From assembly GCF_900109775.1 (NCBI RefSeq), contig NZ_FOAX01000001.1, positions 1,302,001-1,366,000 on the forward strand: a stretch of 64,000 nt of DNA. The letters run 5' to 3'. The position numbers and the translations under genes are program-made. The notes below the pieces were generated by a model. It was not told the DNA's origin, searched no databases, and saw only the letters and a list, made by a program, of their open reading frames with translations. This DNA is from Pseudoxanthomonas sp. GM95 (GTDB lineage: Bacteria; Pseudomonadota; Gammaproteobacteria; Xanthomonadales; Xanthomonadaceae). Below, piece by piece: positions 49,032 to 59,106 of this stretch (its first letter is position 1; every line of letters starts with the position of its first letter).

Positions 49032-49358
49032 TTATCGCCAACGATCGTCCCAGTCCTTTTTTGAATTCCTGACGAATCTAAGGAAGGCGGTTGCATACCC
49101 GGCAAGAAAAAACACCATCCACAGTGCGCCCCAGCCATGCGTGATGAGGAGGCTTCCTGTTGCGACCAGGATAATCGGGCCCCAGATCATGTTGGCCGCC
49201 ATCACCCAGTTCCGGAGCTCTTCGTAGCTTTTCATTCCGATGTATTTGGTGCTGAGCGGATTCAGCCGACGGCTCAGGGTCCGCCAGTGAAGCGCGACGA
49301 TCCAGAAGAATAGATAGCCGCAGAACAGTGCGAAGAGGCAGATCAGTGCGTCGGACAT
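49032..49358 (-). CDS. Small membrane protein of low GC content, function unknown
   Basis: 108 aa with about three hydrophobic segments (residues about 5-24, 53-75 and 77-92) separated by a charged loop (SRRLNPLSTKYIGMKSYEEL) and ending in a charged tail (RNSKKDWDDRWR). The GC content is near 55%, clearly below that of its neighbours. It lies between kynU and kmo on the same strand, 28 bases upstream of kmo and 36 bases downstream of kynU. Topology and codon use suggest a recently acquired gene. I do not recognise a family. Confidence 0.65.
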   Translation of the reverse strand: MSDALICLFALFCGYLFFWIVALHWRTLSRRLNPLSTKYIGMKSYEELRNWVMAANMIWGPIILVATGSLLITHGWGALWMVFFLAGYATAFLRFVRNSKKDWDDRWR

Positions 49359-49394
49359 CCATGTCGCCCGGTTTAGCGCGATCGCGAGAAGGGC

Positions 49395-50669
49395 TCAGAC
49401 GCCGCGCCACATCTCCACTTCTTCCACGAAGCGGTAGATGTCCTTGAAGCTGTTGTAGAGCGGCACCGGCGAGATGCGGATCACGTCGGGCTCGCGCCAG
49501 TCGCCGAGCACACCCACCGACACCAGGTAATCGAACAGCTCGCGGCCCTGCTCGCGGCCGCCGGCCACGCGCAGCGAGAGCTGGCAGCCGCGGCGCTCGG
49601 GCTCGGCCGGGGTGATGATCTCCAGCGTGTCCAGCAGGCGCGCTTCGATCAGCTCTTCCAGGAAGCTGGTGAGCTTTTCCGACTTGGTGCGCAGCGCGGC
49701 CATGCCGCCGGCCTTGTCGACCAGTTCCAGCGACGCCAGCAGCGGCGCGAGCGCGAGCACCGGCGGGTTGCTCAGCTGCCAGCCTTCGGCGCCGGGCGTG
49801 GGCTTGAACTCGGGCGCCATCAGGAAGCGGGTTTCCTTCTCGTGGCCCCACCAGCCGGCAAAGCGCGGCAGGTCGGCCTGCGCGTGGCGCTGATGCACAA
49901 AGGCACCGGCAACCGCGCCGGGGCCGGCGTTGAGGTACTTGTAATGGCACCACACGGCAAAATCCGCATCGGCGTCGTGCAGGGCCAGCGGCAGGTTGCC
50001 CACGGCGTGGGCCAGGTCGAAGCCCACCATCGCCCCGGCCGCATGCGCCAGGCGTGCGATTTCAGCCAGGTCGAAGGCCTGGCCGGTGCGGTACTGGAGG
50101 CCGGGCCACAGCACCAGTGCGACGCGGTGACCGTGCTGGGCGATGGCGCGTTCGATGGCGGCCATCGAGATCGTGCCTTCGGCCTCGTCGGGCTCGACTT
50201 CGATCAGGTCGGTGTCGGGGTTGAAGCCGTGGAAGCGGATCTGCGATTCCACCGCGTGGCGGTCGGACGGGAACGCGCCTGCTTCCATCAGGATCGCGGG
50301 TCGCTGTGACGTGGGGCGGTAGAAGCTGACCATCATGAAATGCAGGTTGGCGGTCAGCGTGTTCATCGCCACCACTTCGCCCGGCAGCGCGCCGACGATC
50401 CGCGCCAGCGGCTCGCGCACCTGTTCGTGGTAGGTCATCCACTGCGCCTGGCCGCGGAAGTGGCCTTCCACTGCCTCGTGCGCCCACTTGTCCAGCACCT
50501 GCTCGACGGCCTTGCGCGCGCCGCGCGGCTGCAGGCCCAGCGAATTGCCGCAGAAGTACGCCTGGTCGACGTTCTTGTGCTTGGGTAGCAGGAATTCGTT
50601 ACGGAAGCTGCGCAGCGGGTCGGCGGCATCCAGGGCGATGGCGTAGGTGCGGGAAAGCGCGTCGTTCAT
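49395..50669 (-). CDS. kynU: Kynureninase
   Basis: 424 aa PLP enzyme cleaving 3-hydroxykynurenine to 3-hydroxyanthranilate and alanine. Family blocks are AYFCGNSLGLQPRGAR, MNTLTANLHFMMVSFYRP, VGFDLAHAVGNLPLALHD, and the PLP-lysine region WCHYKYLNAGPGAVAGAFVH, followed by GWWGHEKETRF. The ATG at 50669 (MNDALSRTYA) begins the conserved region; a frame 30 codons longer is unconserved. It sits downstream of the FUSC transporter gene and upstream of the small membrane gene and kmo. Confidence 0.97.
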   Translation of the reverse strand: MNDALSRTYAIALDAADPLRSFRNEFLLPKHKNVDQAYFCGNSLGLQPRGARKAVEQVLDKWAHEAVEGHFRGQAQWMTYHEQVREPLARIVGALPGEVVAMNTLTANLHFMMVSFYRPTSQRPAILMEAGAFPSDRHAVESQIRFHGFNPDTDLIEVEPDEAEGTISMAAIERAIAQHGHRVALVLWPGLQYRTGQAFDLAEIARLAHAAGAMVGFDLAHAVGNLPLALHDADADFAVWCHYKYLNAGPGAVAGAFVHQRHAQADLPRFAGWWGHEKETRFLMAPEFKPTPGAEGWQLSNPPVLALAPLLASLELVDKAGGMAALRTKSEKLTSFLEELIEARLLDTLEIITPAEPERRGCQLSLRVAGGREQGRELFDYLVSVGVLGDWREPDVIRISPVPLYNSFKDIYRFVEEVEMWRGV

Positions 50670-50795
50670 TGGTGCGGGCGTCTTGGTGCGGTGTCGAAGG
50701 CGGGGAAACGCAGGCCCGGTGGGGCGCAGCGCCAAGGGTGTGCGATGAACGGCACGCACGGAGCGTGCCAGATGTCATTGGCGCCGCGCCGCAGT

Positions 50796-52913
50796 CTACC
50801 CGGGCACGGGAGTGGCCACCGTGGTGGCGGTCTTGTTTCCCTGCGCGCCGCCGCGGCGCAGGAGATGGGTCAGCGTGTCGAGGCTGTCGGCGATGCGGTC
50901 GCTGGCATCGAGCAGGGCGAAGGCCACGTCGTGCTCGTGCGGGACGCTTTCAGCGAGCTTGCGCTCGTGCGGGCGCAGCGCCGGGATTTCGGAGAACTTG
51001 CCGGTGCCGCGCAGCAGGCGCACCTGCGCGCCCAAGGCCGCATCGACCGCCGCGCTGAAGTCGGCCAGGGCCGGCAGGTCGGGCAGGCTCGCGCCTTCGC
51101 GCAGCTGCGCTTCAAGCGTGAGCGGCGCGCGCATCAGGCGGGTGGCGTTGGCCAGCAGCGATTCGGTCAGTTCGGCCTCGGCGCGGTTGCCCTTGCGGCG
51201 CGGCTCGGCCTTGAGCCGGTCGATCGAGGCCTGCACGTTGGTGCGCGCGGCGCGGGCGGCGCTGCGGGTTTCGTCCAGCACATCCACGCGGCCGGCCAAC
51301 AGCGCGGTGAGGTGGCGCTGATCGGCTTCCAGCAGTGTGGCGAAGGCGCTGCGGGTGCGCTTGCCTTCCCACGTCGGCCAGGCGGCGTAGGCCAGCATCG
51401 CCAGCGCGCTGCCGATCAACGTGGCGACCACGCGGGCGCTGAGCGCCTCGCCCGGCGCGTAGCCCTCGAAGGACAGCAGCATCACCAGCATGCCGGTCAG
51501 CAGGGCCACGCCCAGACCGTAGTTCATCTGCGCGGTCAGGCGGAAGCCGAAGCAGAACAGCCACAGCAGCAACAGCCGCACCACGGTGCCGTCCATCGCG
51601 TAATGGATCAGCGCGGTGCCGACCAGCAGCCCCGCCAGCGTGCCGGCCACGCGCCCGGCGCCGAAGCTCAAGGTGCCGCCGAAATCGGGCTTGAGCACGA
51701 TCGCGGTGGTCATCGGGATCCAGGTGCCGTGCGGTAGCTGCAGGGTGCGCTCCAGCAGCAGCGCGATTACCAGGCTGGTGCCACAGCGCAGGGCATGACG
51801 AAACGCCACTGAAGACAGCTTGAGGTTGGACTTGAGCGTGATCCACGGCGAATTGGGGCGCAGCGCCGGCGGCAGGCGCGACTCGGCCTGCTGCGCCTTG
51901 ATCTGGCCGGCGCTGCTGGCCCAGTAACCGTTGCGCACCAGCGCACGCAGCTGGCCGGCGAGCCCGGCCGCGCGGCCGGTGGCCAGGCGCAATAAACGCT
52001 GGTCGCGGGTTCTTTCCGCATTAACACGCGCGGCTTCGAACGCGGGTCCCAGCGCCTGCAGTTTGGCCACGTCGTCTTCGGCGCGGGTCGGTGCGGTGGC
52101 TTCGCGCATCGCGCCCGAGAGGTGATCCAGCACCAACGCGGCCTGCTTGAGCAGGGTCTCGATCAGCTCGCGCGCCTTGGCGTCTTCGAGGCGGGCATGC
52201 ACGTCGGCCAGAGCCAGCAGGTCGATGCGCACACGCTCGCAGACCTCGGCCATGATCCGGAACGACTGCAGCGCCACGCCGCGGGTGTGGTGCTGGCCGT
52301 GCAACAGCAGCAGCGTGTCCTGCGCGGCCTGCATCGTCGGCGACGGCTGGCTGGCATCGGGGCGCGTGCGCGCGGTGATCGCCAGCTGCTGCAGGATCGT
52401 GGCCAGGGCGAAGCGCTCGGGCCGGTAGCGCTGCAGCGGCCAGGCGGCCACCGCCATCAGCATCTGCAGCAGGCCGCCGGCGAAGATCAGCGCGGCCACG
52501 CCCGGCGCCTGCGCGGGGGCGACGCCCATGTTGGCGCAGACCATCAGCAGGATCATGCTGGCCAGGCCATTGCGCGCGGCCAGCGGCCCCAGCGACACCA
52601 CCAATCCGCCGGCGAAGCCGAACACGAACACCGCCACCACCAGCACCGCCGTGTGCTGGCCGACCAGGATGCCGATGCCGGCCGACAGGCCCGCGATCAA
52701 CGCAGTCAGCAGCATCCGCCGCATCCGCAGCGCGTAGGCGCCGGGCTGGTCGGCGAACATGGTCTGCAGCGCGCCGATGGCCATGCCCAAGCCAATCGTC
52801 GGCGCATCCATCCACACGCCGACGGCGAGTGGTGCGAATACCGCGAAGGAATTGCGCAGCGCCACCCGCACCGGGATGTCGCGGGGTTTCAGGCGGAGCA
52901 GGGCGCGCAGCAC
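50796..52913 (-). CDS. FUSC-family transporter (aromatic acid exporter-like)
   Basis: 705 aa. Two membrane clusters of about six helices each (residues about 15-160 and 380-510) are separated by a long cytosolic helical region, and a charged helical C-terminus follows. The second cluster begins at LRCGTSLVIALLLERTLQLP and contains GTWIPMTTAIVLKPDFGGTL, the FUSC signature also seen in AaeB-type exporters of hydroxylated aromatic acids. It starts at GTG (52913), 13 bases downstream of the dioxygenase gene. Its placement inside the kynurenine block suggests export of pathway aromatics such as anthranilate or 3-hydroxyanthranilate, but the substrate is inference. Confidence 0.85.
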   Translation of the reverse strand: MLRALLRLKPRDIPVRVALRNSFAVFAPLAVGVWMDAPTIGLGMAIGALQTMFADQPGAYALRMRRMLLTALIAGLSAGIGILVGQHTAVLVVAVFVFGFAGGLVVSLGPLAARNGLASMILLMVCANMGVAPAQAPGVAALIFAGGLLQMLMAVAAWPLQRYRPERFALATILQQLAITARTRPDASQPSPTMQAAQDTLLLLHGQHHTRGVALQSFRIMAEVCERVRIDLLALADVHARLEDAKARELIETLLKQAALVLDHLSGAMREATAPTRAEDDVAKLQALGPAFEAARVNAERTRDQRLLRLATGRAAGLAGQLRALVRNGYWASSAGQIKAQQAESRLPPALRPNSPWITLKSNLKLSSVAFRHALRCGTSLVIALLLERTLQLPHGTWIPMTTAIVLKPDFGGTLSFGAGRVAGTLAGLLVGTALIHYAMDGTVVRLLLLWLFCFGFRLTAQMNYGLGVALLTGMLVMLLSFEGYAPGEALSARVVATLIGSALAMLAYAAWPTWEGKRTRSAFATLLEADQRHLTALLAGRVDVLDETRSAARAARTNVQASIDRLKAEPRRKGNRAEAELTESLLANATRLMRAPLTLEAQLREGASLPDLPALADFSAAVDAALGAQVRLLRGTGKFSEIPALRPHERKLAESVPHEHDVAFALLDASDRIADSLDTLTHLLRRGGAQGNKTATTVATPVPG

Positions 52914-52926
52914 GTCTGGTCCGTGC

Positions 52927-53457
52927 TCAGGTATCCGGCATCACGTAGCGGTCGGGCGCCGGATTGACGTGGCCGCAGGCCGTGCAGGTGCGATGCTCCA
53001 GCGAGGCGTAGAAGCGGTCGAACACCGGCGGGAAATCGGTCTCGATGTTGCGCAGGTGGAAGAACTCTTCGTAGAGCTTGTGGTTGCAGGCTTCGCAGAA
53101 CCACATCAGGCCGTCGTCCTCGTGCGGCAGGCGGCGGCGTTCGACCACCAGTCCGACCGAGCCTTCCATGCGCTGCGGCGAATGCGGCACGCGCGGCGGC
53201 AGCAGGAAGATCTCGCCGGCGCTGATCGGGATGTCGCGCGCGGCGCCGTCCTCCTGGATCTTCAGCACCATCTGGCCTTCCAGCTGGTAGAACCACTCCG
53301 GGCCCTCATCCCAGTGGTAGTCGGTGCGGATGTTCGGACCGCCGACGACCATCACGATGAAGTCGCCGGCGTAGATCACCTTGTTGCCCACCGGCGGCTT
53401 GAGCAGGTGCCGGTGTTCCTCGATCCAGGCCTGCAGGTTGAGCGGAGCGGGCAGCAT
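52927..53457 (-). CDS. nbaC: 3-hydroxyanthranilate 3,4-dioxygenase
   Basis: 176 aa cupin opening the ring of 3-hydroxyanthranilate to give the precursor of quinolinate. The iron ligands are in [17 protein letters not shown] (His, Glu) and [11 protein letters not shown] (His). The C-terminal rubredoxin-like site of bacterial enzymes is present as two CxxC pairs (FCEACNH and CTACGH). The ATG at 53457 starts the conserved [15 protein letters not shown]; the longer frame is not conserved. It is the first gene of the block dioxygenase-transporter-kynU-membrane gene-kmo. The upstream enzyme tryptophan dioxygenase is not in the window. Confidence 0.94.
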   Translation of the reverse strand: MLPAPLNLQAWIEEHRHLLKPPVGNKVIYAGDFIVMVVGGPNIRTDYHWDEGPEWFYQLEGQMVLKIQEDGAARDIPISAGEIFLLPPRVPHSPQRMEGSVGLVVERRRLPHEDDGLMWFCEACNHKLYEEFFHLRNIETDFPPVFDRFYASLEHRTCTACGHVNPAPDRYVMPDT

Positions 53458-53500
53458 GGGGTTCCTCCCGGGAACGTGGGCGACGCCTGGAATGCGCGTG

Positions 53501-54166
53501 TTATTCGTCGCGCTTGCCGGCCACCGGCATCGAGGCCAGGGCGCGCTCGTAGGCCGGCTGCAGCTGTTCCGGGCCGGCGACATCCATGCCCAACTCGCGC
53601 ACGCGGCCATCGGACAGGCTGTAGCACCAGCCGTGCACGGCGACCTTCTGGCCGCGTGCCCAGGCATCCTGCATCACCGTGGTGTGGCACAGGTTGGCGA
53701 CCTGCTCGATCACGTTGAGTTCGCACAGGCGCGCATGGCGCAGGGCGTCGTTCTCGACCTTGGCCAGGCGATCGGCGTGCTTGCCGCAGACATCGCCGAC
53801 ATGGCGCAGCCAGTTGTCGACCAGCCCCAGACGCATGCCGGTCATGCTGGCGTGCACGCCGCCGCAGCCGTAGTGACCGACGATCAGGATGTGCTCGACC
53901 TTCAGCACGTCCACCGAGAACTGCACGGCAGAGAGGCAGTTGAGGTCGCTGTGCACCACCACGTTGGCCACGTTGCGGTGCACGAACACCTCACCCGGGT
54001 CCAGGCCCAGGATCTGGTTGGCCGGCACGCGCGAGTCCGAACAGCCAATCCACAGATAGCGTGGGGATTGCTGCTTGGACAGCCGTTCGAAGAAGCTCGG
54101 GTCGTCCTGGCAGACCTTGTCCGCCCAGTCCCGGTTATTGCGCAGCAGATCGTCGAGTTCGCTCAT
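53501..54166 (-). CDS. can: Beta-class carbonic anhydrase
   Basis: 221 aa zinc enzyme interconverting CO2 and bicarbonate. Zinc ligands and the dyad are in [16 protein letters not shown] (Cys, Asp, Arg) and [14 protein letters not shown] (His, Cys). The HRNVAN motif lies between them. The length matches E. coli Can. It is the gene directly upstream of the kynurenine block on the same strand (43 bases), but the function is unrelated. On its upstream side lies a palindromic repeat. Confidence 0.96.
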   Translation of the reverse strand: MSELDDLLRNNRDWADKVCQDDPSFFERLSKQQSPRYLWIGCSDSRVPANQILGLDPGEVFVHRNVANVVVHSDLNCLSAVQFSVDVLKVEHILIVGHYGCGGVHASMTGMRLGLVDNWLRHVGDVCGKHADRLAKVENDALRHARLCELNVIEQVANLCHTTVMQDAWARGQKVAVHGWCYSLSDGRVRELGMDVAGPEQLQPAYERALASMPVAGKRDE

Positions 54167-54240
54167 GCCGTCGATTATCGCAGAAGCGTCAAGGCCGGGG
54201 CGGGATTGCGTGTGCTGAACCCGGCGCAGACGCCGCTGTT

Positions 54241-54310
54241 TGTGGGAGCCGCTTCAGCGGCGATGAGGCTGTCCCGGTCGTGGGTCATCGCCGCTGAAAC
54301 GGCTCCCACA
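54241..54310. repeat. Palindromic intergenic repeat, TGTGGGAGC family (complete)
   Basis: A 26-base arm beginning TGTGGGAGCCGCTTCAGCGG at 54241-54266 is matched by an inverted copy at 54285-54310, with one difference. Each arm contains the smaller palindrome CCGCTTCAGCGG or its variant. The 18-base centre is unpaired. It lies between can and nei. The same family occurs at 23640. Confidence 0.8.
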
Positions 54311-54326
54311 GTGGCTTACAGCGCTC

Positions 54327-55139
54327 TCAGCGCTGGCAATGCGGGCAATCGTAGAGCCGCCGGCCGGCCAGTTCGCGGCGGCGGATCGTGGTGCCGCAGT
54401 CGGGGCAGGGCTCGCCGGCCAAGTCGAACACCTTGAACGCAAAGCCCTCGGCCGTGTCGGTGATGTATTCGGCGCGCATGCCGCCGGCCTTGCGGATGCC
54501 GCGACTGCGATAGCTGCGACGCGGCACGTCCAGCAGGGCCTTGGCGAGCAGCTTGCGTTCGTCCGGGTTGAGCCCGGCCGCATCGCGGGTCGGCGCGATG
54601 CCGGCCTCGAACAGCACTTCCGAGCGCAGGTAATTGCCCATCCCGGCCAGGAAGCTCTGGTCCAGCAGCAGCGCGGCCAGCGACATCCGGGCAAAACGCG
54701 GCTCCTGCAGGCGCTTGGCGACCGCCGCAGCAGTCAACTGCTTGTCCAGTACATCCGGCCCGAGTTTGGACAGGAACGGATGCGTGGCCAGGTCCTCGTT
54801 CTTCCACAGCGCGATATCCGAGGCCGAATACAGCAGGATCGCGGCGGTTTCGGTCTCCAGCGCCACCCGCAGGCTGCGCGTAGTCTCCGGCCGTTCGCCG
54901 GACTTGGCAATCATCCACACGCCGTAGAGCTGGTTGTGCGTGTACAGCGTGGTGCCATTGTCGAACCGCGTCAGCATCGCCTTGCCATGTGTGTCGATAG
55001 CGATGATCCGCCGGCCGAGCAATCCCTTGGCCTTACCTTTCAGGGCCGGCGGATAGAACCAGACCTGCTCCAGCGGCTGATTGCCGACCGCCTCAAACAG
55101 GCGATCGGCGGCACGGCGGATTTCGGGACCTTCAGGCAT
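54327..55139 (-). CDS. nei: Endonuclease VIII (DNA glycosylase Nei)
   Basis: 270 aa DNA glycosylase/lyase removing oxidised pyrimidines. It starts PEGPEIRRAADRL with the catalytic Pro1-Glu2 after Met removal. LYTHNQLYGVWMI, ILLYSASDIALW and FLSKLGPDVLD match Nei rather than MutM. The helix-two-turn-helix motif LDQSFLAGMGNYLRSEVLF and a C-terminal zinc finger (CPDCGTT and CPHCQR) are present. Length as in E. coli (263 aa). It is followed by a palindromic repeat and preceded by the SDR gene. Confidence 0.96.
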   Translation of the reverse strand: MPEGPEIRRAADRLFEAVGNQPLEQVWFYPPALKGKAKGLLGRRIIAIDTHGKAMLTRFDNGTTLYTHNQLYGVWMIAKSGERPETTRSLRVALETETAAILLYSASDIALWKNEDLATHPFLSKLGPDVLDKQLTAAAVAKRLQEPRFARMSLAALLLDQSFLAGMGNYLRSEVLFEAGIAPTRDAAGLNPDERKLLAKALLDVPRRSYRSRGIRKAGGMRAEYITDTAEGFAFKVFDLAGEPCPDCGTTIRRRELAGRRLYDCPHCQR

Positions 55140-55184
55140 GGGCGTATTCGATCACGCGTGATGTGGCTGCCGCGTCGAGGGCGA

Positions 55185-55973
55185 TCAGATTGACTGCATC
55201 CGCCCGCCGTCCACGGCCAGGCTGATGCCGGTGATGTAGCCGGCGGCGGGGCTGGCGAGGAAGGCGATGGCGGCGGCGACTTCGGCCGCTTCGGCGACGC
55301 GGCGCAGCGGGATGTTGGCGGCGATGGCTTCGACTGCGGTCTCGGCGGTGCCGCCGTTGGCCTGGATGCGGTCGGCGATGATGTGGTCCATGCGTGCGGT
55401 GCGGGTGAAGCCGGGCAGCACGTTGTTGATGGTGATGTTGCTGGGGCCGAGTTCGCGCGAGAGCGTCTTGGCCCAGCCGGCCACGGCGCCGCGCGTGGTG
55501 TTGGACACGCCCAGGTTGGGGATCGGCTCGTACACCGAGGTCGAGACGACATTGACGATGCGGCCCCAACCGGCGGCGCGCATCCCGGGCAGCACCGCCT
55601 GCACGCGCGTCTGGTTGGCCAGGAGGTGATGGCGAAAAGCGGTGAGATAGGCGTCCAGTTCGGCCTCGGCCGCGGTGCCGCCGGGCGGGCCGCCGCCGTT
55701 GTTGACCAGGATGTGGATCGGGCGCTCGGCCGCCAGCGCGGTAACGGTGTCGGACAGCGCCTGCGTCTGGCCGTCGTCGCCGACGCGCCAGCCGTGCACC
55801 TGGCCTTCGCGCACCACCGGTAACTCGGCCACCACCTGTTGCAGCGCGGCTTCGCGCCTTGCGAGCACGGTGACATCGGCGCCGAGCAGTGCCAGTTCGA
55901 TGGCCGCGGCCTTGCCGATGCCGTCGGAGGCGCCGCACACCAAGGCGTGCTTGCCGGAGAGATCGAGATCCAT
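55185..55973 (-). CDS. SDR-family oxidoreductase with atypical active site
   Basis: 262 aa. The nucleotide site CGASDGIGKAAAIELALLGA is normal, and VNNGGGPPGG replaces the usual NNAG. After the catalytic Ser (VVSTSVYEP) the expected Tyr-x3-Lys reads SNTTR (SNTTRGAVAGWAKTL), so the general base and the lysine are both replaced. A subgroup of SDR proteins with SNxxR at this place is known and is usually annotated as 3-oxoacyl-ACP reductase-like; activity is uncertain. GGYITG-type C-terminal block (GYITGISLAVDGG) is present. It lies between nei and the PaiB-like gene on the same strand; the start is the ATG at 55973. Confidence 0.82.
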   Translation of the reverse strand: MDLDLSGKHALVCGASDGIGKAAAIELALLGADVTVLARREAALQQVVAELPVVREGQVHGWRVGDDGQTQALSDTVTALAAERPIHILVNNGGGPPGGTAAEAELDAYLTAFRHHLLANQTRVQAVLPGMRAAGWGRIVNVVSTSVYEPIPNLGVSNTTRGAVAGWAKTLSRELGPSNITINNVLPGFTRTARMDHIIADRIQANGGTAETAVEAIAANIPLRRVAEAAEVAAAIAFLASPAAGYITGISLAVDGGRMQSI

Positions 55974-56046
55974 GAAGACAGTCCGTGTTGCGAAACAGGA
56001 CCGTCTGGATAACGCAGCAGGCGCGGGTGCGCAATGCGCGCGGCGG

Positions 56047-56673
56047 TCAGGATGGTTGCGAGGGGGCGCGCATCAGCGCGGCAACCGCGCTGGCCTCTGG
56101 CTCGTTGCGGGTTTCAAGATCCTCAGCCACCGCCGTGATGTTGGCAGCCGGATGGTTCTGGCTGAGCTTGAACTTGAGGATCGTGCGCGTGACCCGAAGG
56201 CGAAAGCCCACGATGCCACGCAGCTGGCGCAGGTGATCGTCGCGCTCGGGTTCGAAACGCCAGTCGCGGCCGACCGAGGTTTCGAAGTGCACGCTCAGGC
56301 GCTGGACCAGGTCGGCCAGCGCGGCGGTGTCGTCGAAGGCCTCCAGCGTGCCGTGCAAATGCGCGACGGCGTAGTTCCAGGTCGGCACGCGCGCGGCGGC
56401 TTCCTTGTCCGGATAGGCCGATGGCGACACGTAGGCGTGCGGCCCGTGGACCACGGCCAACGCCTCGCCAACATGGCGCGCCTGCGGATTGGGCTTGGCC
56501 CAGTGGCCTTCGAGCAGGATGCCCTCGCCGTCGCGCGTGTAGAGCACCGGCAGGTGGTTGACCTGCGGGCTGCCATCAGCCGCAACCGTGACCAGGGTGA
56601 TGAACGGATCGCGCGCGATCAGCGCATCGAGCCGGGCCAGGTCGTCTTCAGCGAAGGCGCGCGGCAGGTACAC
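56047..56673 (-). CDS. PaiB-family FMN-binding protein
   Basis: 208 aa. The order of blocks fits PaiB: FAEDDLARLDALIARDPF, the flavin-binding LVTVAADGSPQVNHLPV, LEGHWAKPNPQ, YVSPSAYPDK with VPTWNYAVAHLHG, and GFRLRVTRTILKFKLSQNH. PaiB-type proteins bind FMN and were described as negative regulators of protease and sporulation genes in Bacillus; a regulatory role here is uncertain. It starts at GTG (56673), 7 bases after the preceding small gene, as the last member of a coupled string behind asnS. Confidence 0.9.
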   Translation of the reverse strand: MYLPRAFAEDDLARLDALIARDPFITLVTVAADGSPQVNHLPVLYTRDGEGILLEGHWAKPNPQARHVGEALAVVHGPHAYVSPSAYPDKEAAARVPTWNYAVAHLHGTLEAFDDTAALADLVQRLSVHFETSVGRDWRFEPERDDHLRQLRGIVGFRLRVTRTILKFKLSQNHPAANITAVAEDLETRNEPEASAVAALMRAPSQPS

Positions 56674-56680
56674 CGTGGGC

Positions 56681-56989
56681 TCAGGCGCGCTGGCCCAGCG
56701 ACTGCACCATCAGCGGGCGCAGCGCGGCATCGTCTTCGGCGTAAGGCGGCACCACTTCATGCAGCGAGAAGCCGCGGCGCAGCGCGTCTTCCTCGTCCAG
56801 GCCGTCGTAGGCAACGAACTCGGCGTCGAACAGCGCCGCGCGGGCGCTGTCCTCGCTGTCGTAGGCCAGCGTGTTGCCATCGCTATCCAGGACTTCGGCA
56901 GTACCGGCGTCCTTGATGCGCAGGCGCGCCCAGATCAGGGTCAGTCCGAGGCTGGCCAGCCACCATTGGGTATGTGTTGTGTCGTTCAT
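56681..56989 (-). CDS. Small conserved protein, function unknown
   Basis: 102 aa, acidic. An N-terminal hydrophobic stretch (WWLASLGLTLIWARLRI) is followed by an Asp/Glu-rich region with TLAYDSEDSARAALFDAEF and GFSLHEVVPP. Its ATG overlaps the stop of the upstream gene (ATGA, 56986-56989), implying translational coupling. I do not recognise a family. The alternative is a membrane-peripheral adaptor of the string of genes behind asnS. Confidence 0.6.
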   Translation of the reverse strand: MNDTTHTQWWLASLGLTLIWARLRIKDAGTAEVLDSDGNTLAYDSEDSARAALFDAEFVAYDGLDEEDALRRGFSLHEVVPPYAEDDAALRPLMVQSLGQRA

Positions 56990-57291
56990 TTCAGGATCTC
57001 GAAAACAAGCCACAGCAGGCCGGCCATGCCCAGTCCGGCCAGGATCACCAGCACGGAAATCCGTGCGGGCGTGGCCAGGCCGCTGAGCGAGCGGTCGCCC
57101 GTGCTGCGGTAGTCGCCGCGCATCAGCCAGGCCAGCGCGGCGGGTTGCATGAAGGCGCCCGGGCCGAAGCGCTCGCCGAGGTCCGGGTGGCGGTCGCGCA
57201 CGTGGATCAGCGTCAGCGGCCAGAAGATCACGAACGCGCAGAACCCGGCGATTGCCGAGGCCACGAACAGCAGGGCGAAGAACAGGATCAC
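56986..57291 (-). CDS. Small membrane protein, function unknown
   Basis: 101 aa from GTG at 57291, which overlaps the stop of the upstream gene (GTGA, 57288-57291). Two clear hydrophobic segments (VILFFALLFVASAIAGFCAF at the N-terminus and VLVILAGLGMAGLLWLVFEI near the C-terminus) flank a basic loop (HVRDRHPDLGERFG). The GTG start is favoured over the ATG at 57333, which would overlap the upstream gene by 46 bases. No family recognised. Confidence 0.65.
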   Translation of the reverse strand: MILFFALLFVASAIAGFCAFVIFWPLTLIHVRDRHPDLGERFGPGAFMQPAALAWLMRGDYRSTGDRSLSGLATPARISVLVILAGLGMAGLLWLVFEILK

Positions 57292-57553
57292 GCCAGGATC
57301 AGGCGCGCCACCGACGGCGCGGCGACCGAACACACCGCCAGCACCGTGGCCCAGACCAGCGGCATGCGCAGCCGGCGCATGGCCGCGCTGACGTCCGGGT
57401 CGGTCTTCAGTCGCTTCGCATCCACGCCTTGCTGCTGCTTGCGCACCAGCAACTGCTGCAGCTTGAGGCTGCGCCCGATGCCGACCAGGCCGAAGCCGAA
57501 CGCACCGGCGCCGACCAGGAAGGTCACCGACTGCACGACCAGTTCGGCGCTCA

Positions 57554-57554
<1 letters not shown>
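57288..57554 (-). CDS. Small membrane protein, function unknown
   Basis: 88 aa with an N-terminal hydrophobic segment (VVQSVTFLVGAGAFGFGLVG), a basic middle (SLKLQQLLVRKQQQGVDAK) and a C-terminal hydrophobic helix (LVWATVLAVCSVAAPSVARL). Its ATG at 57554 shares one base with the asnS stop (TGATG). Coupling to the highly expressed asnS suggests steady synthesis. No family recognised. Confidence 0.65.
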
Positions 57555-58954
<1,400 letters not shown>

Positions 58955-59070
58955 GTCTTGAATCCTGGCCTGTTCGGCGCGATCTAAAGGAACGCGCAAG
59001 TCTACCGGTTGGCTGCGCAGCGGGCACGCTCCGTTCACCTGATGGAGCGGCCCGGATCGGCCCGCGGCCC

Positions 59071-59076
59071 TATAAT
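59071..59076 (+). promoter_or_regulatory. Consensus -10 element upstream of iscA
   Basis: A perfect TATAAT at 59071-59076 in otherwise GC-rich DNA, 30 bases before the iscA start. No -35 match is seen at 16-18 bases upstream, so an activator may be needed. The IscR-type palindrome expected for Fe-S genes was not recognised. Confidence 0.45.
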
Positions 59077-59106
59077 CGGCCTCTAGGCATTATTGAAGGC
59101 ACCACC

